64,000 bases of DNA from Bacillus xiapuensis (GCF_002797355.1 NZ_KZ454939.1:85233-149232), one strand, 5' to 3'; positions 43,936 to 55,409 are shown, counted from the stretch's first letter. The notes: generated by a model not told the origin, from the letters alone. Made by a program: numbers and translations.

Positions 43936-44024
43936 AAGATAGTTTATATTTAATATTCTCTCTGTTTAATTTTTGGACAATACTGACAATGGAGAGGACA
44001 GCAAGATTAGGGAGGGGTTGCAAT

Positions 44025-45518
44025 ATGGACATTAAACTAAAAGAAAAGATTGTCCAGGGTATACCGCAAAAAGGGTTTTTCGGACATCCGAAAGGTTTGT
44101 TTACATTATTTTTTACTGAATTTTGGGAACGCTTTTCTTACTATGGTATGAGAGCTATACTGATTTATTACATGTATTATTCTGTTTCAGAAGGCGGGCT
44201 TGGCTTAGACAAGAGCACGGCGCTGGCCATCATGTCCATTTATGGAGCACTCGTGTATATGTCAGGCATCATTGGCGGCTGGATCGCTGACCGACTTCTG
44301 GGAACATCTAGAACCGTATTCTACGGCGGCGTGCTGATTATGTTCGGTCATATCATCTTAGCGCTGCCGGCGGGCGCGATGGCCTTGTTTGTATCCATGG
44401 CGTTCATCATCATCGGTACCGGTCTTTTGAAACCGAATGTGTCAAGCATGGTGGGGGATATTTACAGAGATGCGGATACTCGCCGTGATGCTGGATTTAG
44501 TATTTTTTATATGGGAATTAACATGGGCGGTTTACTTGCACCGCTGATTGTCGGAACGATCGGTCAGCAATATAATTTTCATCTGGGCTTCGGGATCGCA
44601 GCCGTTGGAATGTTTATCGGATTGGTTTTATTTATGATGACAAAGAAGAAAAATTTGGGATTGGCCGGGATGTACGTGCCGAATCCGTTAAGTCCTGAGG
44701 AACGCAAAAAAGCATTTGGCATCTTCTCTGCTGGCGCCATTGTAATTCTGATCGTCGGAGCAATCAGCTATCAAACCGGCTATTTAACATTAGATCGATT
44801 CATTTTATTTATCAGCATTTTAGGAATTATTATTCCGGCTGCGTATTTTATAGTGATGTACCTCAGCTCCAAAACAACTGATGTGGAGCGTTCGCGTTTG
44901 CTTGCCTATATCCCGCTGTTTATCGCTGCTATGATGTTTTGGGCCATTCAAGAGCAAGGGGCCAATATTTTAGCCGTATACGCAAATGATCGGGTTCAAT
45001 TAGAATTTGCCGGTATAGAATTGCAATCATCTTGGTTTCAAACACTGAATCCGTTATTTATCGTCCTATTAGCGCCGGTATTTGCTTGGATGTGGACAAA
45101 GCTTGGCGATCGTCAGCCGTCCACGTCAAGAAAATTTTCTCTCGGCATTATTTTTGCAGGCCTTTCGTTCTTGCTTATGATCTTTCCGGCTTATATCAAT
45201 GGAACAGAATCCCTTGTGAATCCATTATGGCTCGCAGGCAGCTTCTTTCTAGTGGTGATCGGGGAATTATGCTTGTCGCCGGTGGGTCTGGCGGCAACTA
45301 CAAAGCTGGCGCCATCCGCTTTCTCCGCGCAAACAATGAGCCTGTGGTTCATGTCTAACGCATCCGCTCAAGCAATCAATGCGCAGATTGTCGGCTTCTA
45401 CTCGGAGAACACAGAGGTTGCTTACTTTGGCGTCATTGGAGGCCTGTCTATTCTTCTCGGAGTGCTTCTCTTTCTTGTAGCTCCGAAAATTCAAAGCATG
45501 ATGAAGGGAGTAAGATAA
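44025..45518 (+). CDS. dtpT: Proton-dependent di-/tripeptide transporter (POT family)
   Basis: A 497-residue POT/PTR transporter with about 14 helices that imports di- and tripeptides with protons. The ExxER motif is FWERFSYYG in helix 1; GIIGGWIADRLLG and the PTR2 signature FSIFYMGINMGGLLAPL are also clear. ATG 44025 follows GGGAGGGG; the longer frame from 43989 has no site. Close to Bacillus DtpT in size and sequence. Single gene with a strong promoter. Confidence 0.94.
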   Translation: MDIKLKEKIVQGIPQKGFFGHPKGLFTLFFTEFWERFSYYGMRAILIYYMYYSVSEGGLGLDKSTALAIMSIYGALVYMSGIIGGWIADRLLGTSRTVFYGGVLIMFGHIILALPAGAMALFVSMAFIIIGTGLLKPNVSSMVGDIYRDADTRRDAGFSIFYMGINMGGLLAPLIVGTIGQQYNFHLGFGIAAVGMFIGLVLFMMTKKKNLGLAGMYVPNPLSPEERKKAFGIFSAGAIVILIVGAISYQTGYLTLDRFILFISILGIIIPAAYFIVMYLSSKTTDVERSRLLAYIPLFIAAMMFWAIQEQGANILAVYANDRVQLEFAGIELQSSWFQTLNPLFIVLLAPVFAWMWTKLGDRQPSTSRKFSLGIIFAGLSFLLMIFPAYINGTESLVNPLWLAGSFFLVVIGELCLSPVGLAATTKLAPSAFSAQTMSLWFMSNASAQAINAQIVGFYSENTEVAYFGVIGGLSILLGVLLFLVAPKIQSMMKGVR

Positions 45519-45557
45519 GAAGTTCGTTTTCTCGTCATTTGGATCATGAAATCAGCG

Positions 45558-45592
45558 GCAGAATGGGACATATGTTCCGTTCTGCTTTTTTA
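45558..45592 (+). terminator. Terminator after dtpT
   Basis: GCAGAATGGGA pairs with TTCCGTTCTGC (with G-U pairs) and is followed by TTTTTTATTTT. Confidence 0.8.
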
Positions 45593-45617
45593 TTTTCCAG
45601 CAAGCAGCCCCCTTCAA

Positions 45618-45725
45618 GGCTGCACGTTGCAGGTGACAAAGGCGCTGCGATGTTAGCTTTTCTTCTTTTCTGCAGCGGAGGACGAATGAGCTCCCGCCGT
45701 TTGAAGATTCACTTTATAGAGGGGT
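45618..45725 (+). repeat. Dispersed intergenic repeat, copy C
   Basis: GCTGCACGTTGCAGGTGACA, AAGGCGCTGCGATG, TTTTCTTCTTTTCTGCAGCG, GAGGACGAATGAGC and CCGTTTGAAGATTCACTTTA align with copies A and B. The copy lacks the left third of copy A. Confidence 0.7.
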
Positions 45726-45747
45726 GCCTTGGCGTTAAATAAATTGA

Positions 45748-45787
45748 TCATCCTCCAGAAGATTGTATACAATCTTCTGAAGGATGA
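45748..45787. promoter_or_regulatory. 40-bp inverted repeat with GntR-type core operator
   Basis: TCATCCT-C-CAGAAGATTGTA is mirrored by TACAATCTTCTG-A-AGGATGA. The centre, TTGTATACAA (45763-45772), is the classic GntR-family operator form. It lies about 80 bases upstream of the promoter of a GntR/FCD gene. As RNA it would also fold as a long hairpin. Confidence 0.6.
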
Positions 45788-45848
45788 AAAGATTTTTAGG
45801 ATCCTTGAGTATAAAGATCAGCTAAAATTAAGGTTATACAAAATAATC

Positions 45849-45889
45849 TTGCAATTCAGTCATCTTTATGGTAAATTTTTTGTATCCAA
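45849..45889 (+). promoter_or_regulatory. Promoter and second operator of the gntR-lhgO operon
   Basis: TTGCAA (45849-45854) and TAAATT (45872-45877) with a 17-base spacer, then TTGTATCCAA (45880-45889), which matches the upstream TTGTATACAA in 9 of 10 positions and covers the likely transcription start. The GntR product is expected to repress here. Confidence 0.6.
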
Positions 45890-45938
45890 TATGATCTATA
45901 TCTCTTGAACATGGCAATTTATGATGAGGAGTGCAAGT

Positions 45939-46610
45939 ATGAATGTTCAGCCAGCTAAAGATAAAACGACGGTCGTCCATTATGTAACAAAACATCTCAG
46001 ACAGGCTATACTGAATGGCACATTTGAAGAAGGGGAGAGGTTAATTCAAGAAGATTGGGCCAAGCTTCTCAATGTCAGCCGGATGCCGATCCGCGAGGCG
46101 CTCGGGCAGCTTCAATCGGAAGGGCTGGTTCAAATTATTCCCCATAAAGGAGCAGTGGTTACGCCAATTACAAAGGAAGATATTGAAGAAATTTATTCTT
46201 TGAGGGCTTCTTTAGAAGGGCTGGCTGCGGAAAGGTCTCTTCCTTTTTTAACGAAAACAGATAAAGAAGAGCTTGGAGAAATATTGCAGCAGATGGAGGC
46301 ATTGCAGTTAACCGATGAAACAAATGAATTATATATTCAATTAAATGAACGCTTCCATAAGCTGGTGCGCAAAGGCTGTCCGTGGACAAGGCTGCTTAAG
46401 GCTGTGGAGAATCTTGGGATTTCCCCGATCGCTCCGAGCTTGCTGGCTGATTATTATTCAGAAACACAGCGTGAACACCGATTTATTTATGAAGCGGTGA
46501 AGCGGAATGATCCGGCAGAATTGAAGGCGGCTATCGAATATCACATTGTAAGAACTAAAAATAATTTGATTGCTTACATGGAAGGGTTAAAGGCACCCGA
46601 AGGAACATAA
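45939..46610 (+). CDS. GntR-family (FCD) transcriptional regulator of glutarate/L-2-hydroxyglutarate genes
   Basis: A 223-residue FadR-like regulator: winged HTH at about 18-75 (NGTFEEGERLIQEDWAKLL, VSRMPIREALGQLQSEGLV) and an all-helical FCD ligand-binding domain with the metal/ligand residues in SLRASLEGLAAE, NERFHKLV and EHRFIYEAV...EYHIVRT. It heads the operon with lhgO, the same pairing as CsiR/GlaR in Proteobacteria, so glutarate or 2-hydroxyglutarate is a likely effector. GAGGAG precedes ATG 45939. Two TTGTATNCAA sites upstream suggest autoregulation. Confidence 0.85.
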   Translation: MNVQPAKDKTTVVHYVTKHLRQAILNGTFEEGERLIQEDWAKLLNVSRMPIREALGQLQSEGLVQIIPHKGAVVTPITKEDIEEIYSLRASLEGLAAERSLPFLTKTDKEELGEILQQMEALQLTDETNELYIQLNERFHKLVRKGCPWTRLLKAVENLGISPIAPSLLADYYSETQREHRFIYEAVKRNDPAELKAAIEYHIVRTKNNLIAYMEGLKAPEGT

Positions 46611-46648
46611 GCAAGCTCATCAATCATTGCGAACAGGGGGAAGGCTGA

Positions 46649-47863
46649 ATGTACGATTTTTGTGTAGTAGGCGGGGGGATTGTCGGACTGTCCACAGCTA
46701 AGGCTTTGTACGAGCGCTATCCTAATGCGAAGGTGTTGTTGGTGGAAAAGGAGCGACAGCTTGCCCGGCATCAAACAGGACATAACAGCGGCGTGATCCA
46801 TTCCGGAATTTATTATAAGCCCGGGAGCTATAAGGCGCGTTTTGCTCGCCAAGGAAACCAATCGATGAAGGAATTTTGCCAAAAGTATCAAATTGAACAT
46901 GATATTTGCGGAAAGGTCATCGTGGCTACCAAACAAGAAGAGTTGCCGTTGCTCGATAATCTATACCAGCGGGGAATTGAAAATGAGCTGGATGTATGCA
47001 AAATTGGCAAAGAAGAACTGCAAGAAATCGAACCGCATGTCAATGGTGTAGCAGCGATTAAAGTCGCAGCAGCAGGGATTGTCAACTACAAGCAAGTCAG
47101 TGAAAAACTCGGAGAAATCATTCGCGACAGCGGAGGGGATATCCGTCTCGGAACAAAAGTCGAAGGCATTACTGAGTCACATGATGAGATTACCATCGAA
47201 ACGAGCAAAGGAACATATAAAACAAGATTTCTCATTAATTGTGCAGGCTTGCATAGCGATCGTGTCACAAATATGGCGGGCTACAAAACGGATGTGAAAA
47301 TTGTGCCTTTTCGCGGGGAGTATTATAAATTAGTGCCGGAGAAGAGGCATTTGGTAAAAAATCTGATTTATCCGGTGCCTAATCCGAAATTTCCGTTTTT
47401 AGGTGTTCACTTTACCCGCATGATCGGCGGGGAGGTGGATGCTGGGCCGAATGCTGTCTTAGGATTTAAACGCGAGGGATATCGAAAGACGGATTTTAAC
47501 TTAAAAGATTTCTCAGAGGTTATGAGATATCCGGGATTTTGGAAGCTTGCAAGCAAGTTTTGGGGGGAAGGCATTGAAGAGATGCTTCGTTCAGTGAGCA
47601 AGGCTAGATTCGTTGCTAGCTTGCAAGAATTAATTCCAGAAATTCAAGCAGAGGATTTAATCCCGGCTCCCGCAGGTGTTCGCGCGCAAGCACTGAAGAC
47701 CGACGGCAGCATGGTGGATGATTTCTACATTATCCCTGGAGAAAGAAGCATTCATATTTGCAATGCCCCGTCACCGGCAGCGACGGCTTCGATTGAAATT
47801 GGCAAAGAAATCGTCAGACAAATTGCAGCACAGCCGCATTTAACGGAAGCGGCGAGCTTTTAA
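46649..47863 (+). CDS. lhgO: L-2-hydroxyglutarate oxidase/dehydrogenase LhgO
   Basis: A 404-residue FAD enzyme oxidising L-2-hydroxyglutarate to 2-oxoglutarate. The FAD motif is VVGGGIVGLSTAKAL (residues 5-19), followed by the family block RHQTGHNSGVIHSGIYYKPGS, LINCAGLHSDRV and the C-terminal HICNAPSPAATASIEIG. Length and motifs match E. coli LhgO. AGGGGG precedes the ATG 38 bases after gntR. With GlaH (48504) it forms the glutarate hydroxylation route of lysine/cadaverine breakdown. Confidence 0.94.
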   Translation: MYDFCVVGGGIVGLSTAKALYERYPNAKVLLVEKERQLARHQTGHNSGVIHSGIYYKPGSYKARFARQGNQSMKEFCQKYQIEHDICGKVIVATKQEELPLLDNLYQRGIENELDVCKIGKEELQEIEPHVNGVAAIKVAAAGIVNYKQVSEKLGEIIRDSGGDIRLGTKVEGITESHDEITIETSKGTYKTRFLINCAGLHSDRVTNMAGYKTDVKIVPFRGEYYKLVPEKRHLVKNLIYPVPNPKFPFLGVHFTRMIGGEVDAGPNAVLGFKREGYRKTDFNLKDFSEVMRYPGFWKLASKFWGEGIEEMLRSVSKARFVASLQELIPEIQAEDLIPAPAGVRAQALKTDGSMVDDFYIIPGERSIHICNAPSPAATASIEIGKEIVRQIAAQPHLTEAASF

Positions 47864-47878
47864 GAAAGGGGCCATACA

Positions 47879-48205
47879 ATGATGAATTCAAAAGTGATGT
47901 TTATCGCTGGTCACGCCAGGCTTCCTCAAGGAATGGCGGCTAAAAGCGTTTTTGATACACTCACGATTACAGCAGAAATTGATACGAAGTATGCGGTCAT
48001 CCTGGAGGCTTCCTGTACATTGGCAACGGAGCACGGGAGGAATTTCATTGGCCAGCTGCTGCGGGGAGCCAGCTTGAAGGATGGGATTGAGGAGCCGCTG
48101 CACGAGCTTCAGCAATTTTATAAAGGGAAAGCGGCCAATGCCTTAGCAGCTGCTTTAAATGATCTGTATTTGCACTATCAGCAAGTGATCAAAGCAGTTA
48201 AATAA
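47879..48205 (+). CDS. DUF3870 protein
   Basis: A 108-residue small protein, KVMFIAGHARLPQGMAAKSV..., with the AGHARLPQGMAA opening of the DUF3870 family found in Bacilli and Clostridia. Residue ASCTLATEHGRNFI contains a conserved-looking Cys. Function unknown; its position, 15 bases after lhgO and before glaH, suggests a part in glutarate or amino-acid catabolism. AAAGGGG precedes the tandem ATG start. Confidence 0.8.
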   Translation: MMNSKVMFIAGHARLPQGMAAKSVFDTLTITAEIDTKYAVILEASCTLATEHGRNFIGQLLRGASLKDGIEEPLHELQQFYKGKAANALAAALNDLYLHYQQVIKAVK

Positions 48206-48227
48206 TAACAATAATAGTCTAAAAATA

Positions 48228-48256
48228 TTGACAGTTCGTAAGCGCTGTCATATACT
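48228..48256 (+). promoter_or_regulatory. Sigma-A promoter of glaH
   Basis: TTGACA (48228-48233) and TATACT (48251-48256) with a 17-base spacer, one of the best promoters in the window. Transcription would start near 48263, giving a leader of about 240 bases. Confidence 0.85.
48237..48250. promoter_or_regulatory. cre site (CcpA) in the glaH promoter spacer
   Basis: CGTAAGCGCTGTCA matches the cre consensus TGWAANCGNTNWCA in 13 of 14 positions and fills the gap between -35 and -10, where CcpA would block RNA polymerase when glucose is present. Confidence 0.7.
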
Positions 48257-48262
48257 ATTTAT

Positions 48263-48503
48263 AGTTAATAATAGATACTCACCTGATGAAAACAGCCTTT
48301 TCAGCAACGTGGGTAATAGTCGAAAACGGTCTTTCTTGTGTTTGAAATAAATAACCGACTGAAATATTTACTGTGACTCCACTTCCATGGAGCTGGGAAG
48401 TAAATATTGGCCAGTTTATGATCCCCTTTTTAAGGTGAGCGTAAACTGGCTTTTTTATTTCTTGCCTGAGACCTAAAAACGAACCATTTGGGAGGAATTT
48501 TTT
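48263..48503 (+). ncRNA. Structured glaH leader, candidate riboswitch
   Basis: The leader holds a 7-bp helix TACTCAC/GTGGGTA (48276-48282, 48309-48315) closing an inner CTGA..TCAG hairpin, then AGTC/GACT and GGT/ACC pairings further on, then a nested hairpin (AATATTTACT/AGTAAATATT, 48363-48408, with CTCCA/TGGAG inside), and directly after it a U-tailed terminator. It matches no riboswitch class known to me (lysine, glycine, glutamine, ykkC and others considered). Ligand unknown; glutarate-pathway metabolites are natural candidates. Confidence 0.5.
48410..48460 (+). terminator. Intrinsic terminator inside the glaH leader
   Basis: GCCAGTTTA pairs with TAAACTGGC, with CCCCTTTTTAAGGTG between, followed by TTTTTTATTT. 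It ends about 45 bases before the glaH start codon and after the promoter, so it must be bypassed for expression. Confidence 0.85.
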
Positions 48504-49445
48504 ATGAGCATATTAGCAAAACAGGGGAAAGCCTTTATCAAGAAAACAGCAGGCTACGAAGTGAAGTCTCATCCGCAAAGCGGCCGTCTTTACCATATTG
48601 ACATCGACCGCAGCGTGATTCAAAACTTTTTGACAAGAGTTAAAGAGGAAGGAATAACAGTTCAGCATTTAGAATATACGCCATATTCCAGAAGAATTAT
48701 CGCAGATTATTTATTGCAATTAACAGGGGATGATTTCCAGGAAACAGTAAGAGGCATTCTTCATGACCGGGAGACAGGGGGATATACAATTGGCTTGCAG
48801 GATGTAACCGCCGATAAGGATGAATACGTCATTTTTGCTACAGCCTTAACTCATTTGGTCGGCACGCCGAACTTTGATTCGATGACGGGAAAATATTATG
48901 CGCGTTTTACCGTTGCTCATACGGATTCCAGTGATTCTTATTTGCGTCAAGCGTATCGCTTGTTTACCTTGCACACGGATGGAACATTTGTGGATGAACC
49001 AACCGACTGGCTGTTGATGATGAAGATGACAGAAGAACATGCGGCCGGAGGAGAATCCCGTTTGCTGCATTTGGATGACTGGAAGGATCTCGGTAAGTTC
49101 TCTACTCATCCATTAGCGACTCATAAGTTTACGTATCAAGCGCCCAAGAGCAAAAATGTTGACCAAGAAGTGCAGCGGGCTACTTTTTTTAATCATCATA
49201 ATAAGCCTTGCATTTGCTATATTGATCAATTTGTTTATCCGGATACGATTGAGGAGGCCAAGTATTTAAAAGAGCTGTCCGATTCTATGGAAAACGACGA
49301 AAGCGTCATTGAACTGAAGCTGCCTGTCGGTGATTTAGTTATGCTAAACAATCTTTTCTGGCTTCATGGGCGCGCAGCCTTTGAGGTAAACCCGAAATTA
49401 AACCGCGAGTTAATGCGCCAGCGCGGCCGCTTCGCTGAAATTTAA
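48504..49445 (+). CDS. glaH: Glutarate 2-hydroxylase GlaH (CsiD), Fe(II)/2-oxoglutarate dioxygenase
   Basis: A 313-residue CsiD-family dioxygenase turning glutarate and 2-oxoglutarate into L-2-hydroxyglutarate and succinate. The iron ligands are His157 and Asp159 in FTLHTDGTFVDEP and His288 in LFWLHGRAAF; the arginine-rich end MRQRGRF supplies the 2-oxoglutarate contact. Strong resemblance to E. coli GlaH. GGGAGG precedes the ATG. Its product is the substrate of LhgO encoded upstream. Controlled by a cre-containing promoter and a long leader with a terminator. Confidence 0.94.
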   Translation: MSILAKQGKAFIKKTAGYEVKSHPQSGRLYHIDIDRSVIQNFLTRVKEEGITVQHLEYTPYSRRIIADYLLQLTGDDFQETVRGILHDRETGGYTIGLQDVTADKDEYVIFATALTHLVGTPNFDSMTGKYYARFTVAHTDSSDSYLRQAYRLFTLHTDGTFVDEPTDWLLMMKMTEEHAAGGESRLLHLDDWKDLGKFSTHPLATHKFTYQAPKSKNVDQEVQRATFFNHHNKPCICYIDQFVYPDTIEEAKYLKELSDSMENDESVIELKLPVGDLVMLNNLFWLHGRAAFEVNPKLNRELMRQRGRFAEI

Positions 49446-49483
49446 CGAGGTAAAAGAAGAATTGATTCGATTGACTTGAATTA

Positions 49484-49557
49484 AGACTGGCTTTTGCCGC
49501 AATACATAAATGGTCTCCATTCATTGTATTGCGGCAAAAGCAGTCTTTTTTCATTGA
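49484..49557 (+). terminator. Terminator after glaH
   Basis: GACTGGCTTTTGCCGCAATAC pairs almost perfectly with GTATTGCGGCAAAAGCAGTC, followed by TTTTTTC. Confidence 0.92.
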
Positions 49558-49719
49558 CTGAACAATCTGTGCCCTTTGTTAGGCCATGCTCCATCAGCAA
49601 TAGAAACCGATCTTAGAAGACGGGTTCCTGTCTGTCTTTATAAATTAACTAAATAATTAATCTTTTTTTAAAATTTTGATAAAATGAAGAAAGGGCAGGC
49701 TGCTGAAGGAGGAGGAAAT

Positions 49720-51846
49720 ATGTTTACGATCAATGAAGAGAAAGTAAAACCGATGATGACCATAGCTATCGACGATTATAAAGAGGGAGACTATATTGAT
49801 GTTACCAAAGTAAAGGCCCCCTTTTTATTTATTTACCGCCAGCGTAAGCTCTTATCCTACGTTCACTTGAAAAATATTCCTATGGAAGACGAAGGGAAGA
49901 TCCTATATCAGACGCTCCTCGCTCACTCGATTCCTATTGACCACCTCTATCATGTCCATAAAAATATTTCACTTCCTCTGGCCTTTCAAGTGATGGGCAA
50001 GCCGCTGACCATTGTGACGGATGATCAAAAGCAGCCTATCGGCTATTTAAAGCGTGAAGAATTAATGGCAGAATTGTTTAAACAAGAGAATCAAAGTGTG
50101 AATTTAATAGAGACACTGCTTACTTCTATTCCGATGGGGATGTTTGTCGTTGACAGGGAAAGAAAGATTATTAATTGCAATGATGCAGGTTTGAAAATGA
50201 TGAAAACAACTTCTGAGAATGTGATGGGTCAGCCGGCCCATTTGATTTTTCATCCAGATCATATTGACAGTGTGTTTGCCAAGGGAAAGACCATTCTAAA
50301 CCAAGTGCAGCTGACGGAAGAAACGGGCGTGCTGCTGGATTATTGTCCCATCATGAATCAAGAGCAAGAATTGGAAGGGATGCTGATCGTTGTTCAAGAC
50401 ATTCCTAAAATTGAAGAAATGGCGATGGAAATCGAACATATTCAAAACTTAAATACAGATTTAAACGCTATTTTATCAACGATCTATGATGAAATATTAG
50501 TTGTGAATCATAAAGCAGAGCTGATCCGCTACAGTGAAAATGCTCTTCCGGGGTTTTGGGAGACGGATTTAGCGGATTTGCTGGGTCACAACATTATGCA
50601 ACTTGAAGACCAAGGCTTATTTAGTCCGTCCGTTACGCGGCTTGTTCTGGAACAGAAAAAGAAAGTGTCGGTTGTTCAGGAAGGCAAGAATGGAAGGAAA
50701 GTTTTGGCGGTTGGCAATCCCGTATTTAATGAATCGGGAGAAATTGACCGAATCATCATCGCATCAAGAGATATAACGGAAACAACAAGATTAAAAAGTG
50801 AACTGCAGAAAATGAAGGAAATTTCTGAGCAATACAAGAGAGAACTGGACAGCTTTAAAAATCAGGATCGTACGCTGAAAAAACTGATGTACCGCAGCCC
50901 GAAAATGGAAAAAATCATGACGCTCATTAAGAAGATTGCCGAATTTTCCTCCACCGTATTAATTACTGGAGAGTCTGGTTCAGGAAAAGAAGTGATTGCC
51001 CAGGCCATCCATCAGCTTAGCAAAAGATCGGCCCACCCTTTTTTGAAGCTTAATTGCGGAGCGATTCCCGAAAACTTACTTGAAAGTGAGCTTTTTGGTT
51101 ATGTGAAAGGAGCTTTTACAGGAGCTGATAAAGAAGGAAAGGACGGGTATTTTGTAATGGCTGACCGGGGCGTGCTGTTCTTGGACGAAATCGGCGAATT
51201 GCCGCTGCATTTGCAGGTGAAATTGCTGAGGGTGCTGCAGGAGCAGGAGGTCACTCCGGTAGGCAGCACTGCCGCCCGGAAAGTAGATGTGCAAATCATT
51301 GCAGCTACGAACAAAAATTTAGAAAGGATGGTTGGGCAAGGTACGTTTCGTGAGGATCTATTTTATCGGTTAAATGTGATTCCGATCACCATTCCGCCAC
51401 TAAGGGAGCGAACTGAAGATATATCTTTGCTGGCCTTTCATTTTTTGCAGCAGTTAAACGATAAATATGATAAAAGCTTCTATTTGACGCCGGATGCTGT
51501 GAATGTTCTTGAGTTCTATTCCTGGCCTGGAAATGTGCGAGAGCTTCAAAACATCATTGAACGGCTCGTCGTTTCTGCTGATGACGCTGCTTTGGATGCG
51601 GAATTTGTCAGCCGGTTCCTGCCGCTGGGCTATGATTTCAAGAAATCCAAACCGAGATTCACTCGAGTGATACCGCTGCAGGAAGCTTTAGAGGATGTGG
51701 AAGAACAATTGGTTTTACTGGCGATGCGGCAATATAAAACAACGACGAAAGCAGCGAAAGCCCTCGGCATCAGCCAATCATCCGTCAGCCGCAAGTACAA
51801 AAAAATTATAGAAGAACAAAAGACAGCTTTTGAATCTTCTATGTAA
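49720..51846 (+). CDS. PAS-domain sigma-54-dependent transcriptional activator
   Basis: A 708-residue activator: an N-terminal domain of about 110 residues without clear family, two PAS domains (LLTSIPMGMFVVDRERKIIN, LSTIYDEILVVNHKAELIRY), a linker helix, and the AAA+ domain with Walker A GESGSGKE (from 417), GAFTGA (464-469) and GVLFLDEIGE; a Fis/TyrR-type HTH ends it (TTTKAAKALGISQSSVSRKYK). No receiver domain, so it should sense a metabolite directly. AAGGAGGAGG precedes ATG 49720. It lies directly upstream of the sigma-54 promoter of patD-patA. Confidence 0.92.
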   Translation: MFTINEEKVKPMMTIAIDDYKEGDYIDVTKVKAPFLFIYRQRKLLSYVHLKNIPMEDEGKILYQTLLAHSIPIDHLYHVHKNISLPLAFQVMGKPLTIVTDDQKQPIGYLKREELMAELFKQENQSVNLIETLLTSIPMGMFVVDRERKIINCNDAGLKMMKTTSENVMGQPAHLIFHPDHIDSVFAKGKTILNQVQLTEETGVLLDYCPIMNQEQELEGMLIVVQDIPKIEEMAMEIEHIQNLNTDLNAILSTIYDEILVVNHKAELIRYSENALPGFWETDLADLLGHNIMQLEDQGLFSPSVTRLVLEQKKKVSVVQEGKNGRKVLAVGNPVFNESGEIDRIIIASRDITETTRLKSELQKMKEISEQYKRELDSFKNQDRTLKKLMYRSPKMEKIMTLIKKIAEFSSTVLITGESGSGKEVIAQAIHQLSKRSAHPFLKLNCGAIPENLLESELFGYVKGAFTGADKEGKDGYFVMADRGVLFLDEIGELPLHLQVKLLRVLQEQEVTPVGSTAARKVDVQIIAATNKNLERMVGQGTFREDLFYRLNVIPITIPPLRERTEDISLLAFHFLQQLNDKYDKSFYLTPDAVNVLEFYSWPGNVRELQNIIERLVVSADDAALDAEFVSRFLPLGYDFKKSKPRFTRVIPLQEALEDVEEQLVLLAMRQYKTTTKAAKALGISQSSVSRKYKKIIEEQKTAFESSM

Positions 51847-51853
51847 ATAGCTT

Positions 51854-51889
51854 AAGAGCCGTATAGGATCAAGTGCGGTTCTTTTTTTA
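51854..51889 (+). terminator. Terminator after the sigma-54 activator gene
   Basis: AGAGCCG pairs with CGGTTCT across a loop and runs into TTTTTTTA. Confidence 0.75.
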
Positions 51890-51907
51890 TGCTTATTTTC
51901 ATACATC

Positions 51908-51921
51908 ATGCATTCATGCAT
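51908..51921. promoter_or_regulatory. Possible upstream activating sequence
   Basis: ATGCAT-TC-ATGCAT is a perfect palindrome about 140 bases upstream of the sigma-54 promoter, a usual distance for an enhancer bound by the activator dimer. Confidence 0.4.
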
Positions 51922-52052
51922 AGATTGAATGCCACATAAGCTTAGGAGAGATACAGAAAAGGAAGGCGCTCTTTTTTTTATTGATTAAAAAACCGCAAGC
52001 CGTCATATGAAGGAAAAACAGAGCCTGAAAAAACAAGCATCTCCTAAGGACA

Positions 52053-52069
52053 TTGGCATAATAATTGCA
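52053..52069 (+). promoter_or_regulatory. Sigma-54 (SigL) promoter of patD-patA
   Basis: TTGGCATAATAATTGCA has GG and GC 10 bases apart and agrees with TTGGCAC-N5-TTGCA except for one base. It lies 39 bases before the patD start. Confidence 0.9.
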
Positions 52070-52107
52070 TTATATTTAGCACACTGATTACAAGGAGGAT
52101 GATGAGT

Positions 52108-55013
<2,906 letters not shown>

Positions 55014-55052
55014 AGGGAAAGCATGCTCATCAAACGGAAGACCAGTTTAAGA

Positions 55053-55090
55053 AAAAAAGGCAGCTCCCCGGTGAAGGGAGCTGCCTTTTC
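55053..55090. terminator. Bidirectional terminator
   Basis: AAAAGGCAGCTCCC pairs with GGGAGCTGCCTTTT, with A-run on one side and TTTTCTCG on the other. It separates patA from the convergent SMR genes. Confidence 0.9.
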
Positions 55091-55094
55091 TCGT

Positions 55095-55409
55095 TTAGGC
55101 TGTAAATCTTAAACCCGCTACTCCGATTACAATAAGGAGTAAAGAGATAACTTGAAGCTTGTTTAAACTTTCTTTAAACCAGAAGAAGCTGACAAGTGTA
55201 ATGCCGGTCGTGCCAATCGCGGTCCAAACAGCATAGGCTACACCGGCCGGGAGTTCCAGCATGGCTCGTGATAAGCAATAGAAGGAGAAGAAAAATCCAA
55301 TGACCATAACGGCTATAGGAAGCTTCTTCTTCGTGCCATCCACATATTTCATGGCAATAGTTGCAATCACTTCTTCCAAGCCAGCCAAAATTAAAAATCC
55401 CCAACTCAT
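55095..55409 (-). CDS. Small multidrug resistance (SMR) subunit, YkkD-like
   Basis: A 104-residue SMR protein with four helices and the key glutamate in ILAGLEEVIATIAMKY; AYAVWTAIGTTGITLV is the family's helix 3 pattern. Such proteins form antiparallel pairs exporting cations or guanidinium-type compounds. Its ATG overlaps the stop of the partner gene (ATGA), so the two are made together as a heterodimer, as in YkkCD. Confidence 0.9.
   Translation of the reverse strand: MSWGFLILAGLEEVIATIAMKYVDGTKKKLPIAVMVIGFFFSFYCLSRAMLELPAGVAYAVWTAIGTTGITLVSFFWFKESLNKLQVISLLLIVIGVAGLRFTA

Noticed and set aside
48281-48330. CTGATGA...CGAAA in the glaH leader as a hammerhead ribozyme core
   Set aside because: The bases directly after CTGATGA and before GAAA do not pair (A against C), so stem II cannot form, and no cleavage triplet with stem I was found.
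48263-48503. glaH leader as a known lysine or glycine riboswitch
   Set aside because: The conserved core strings of those classes are not present.
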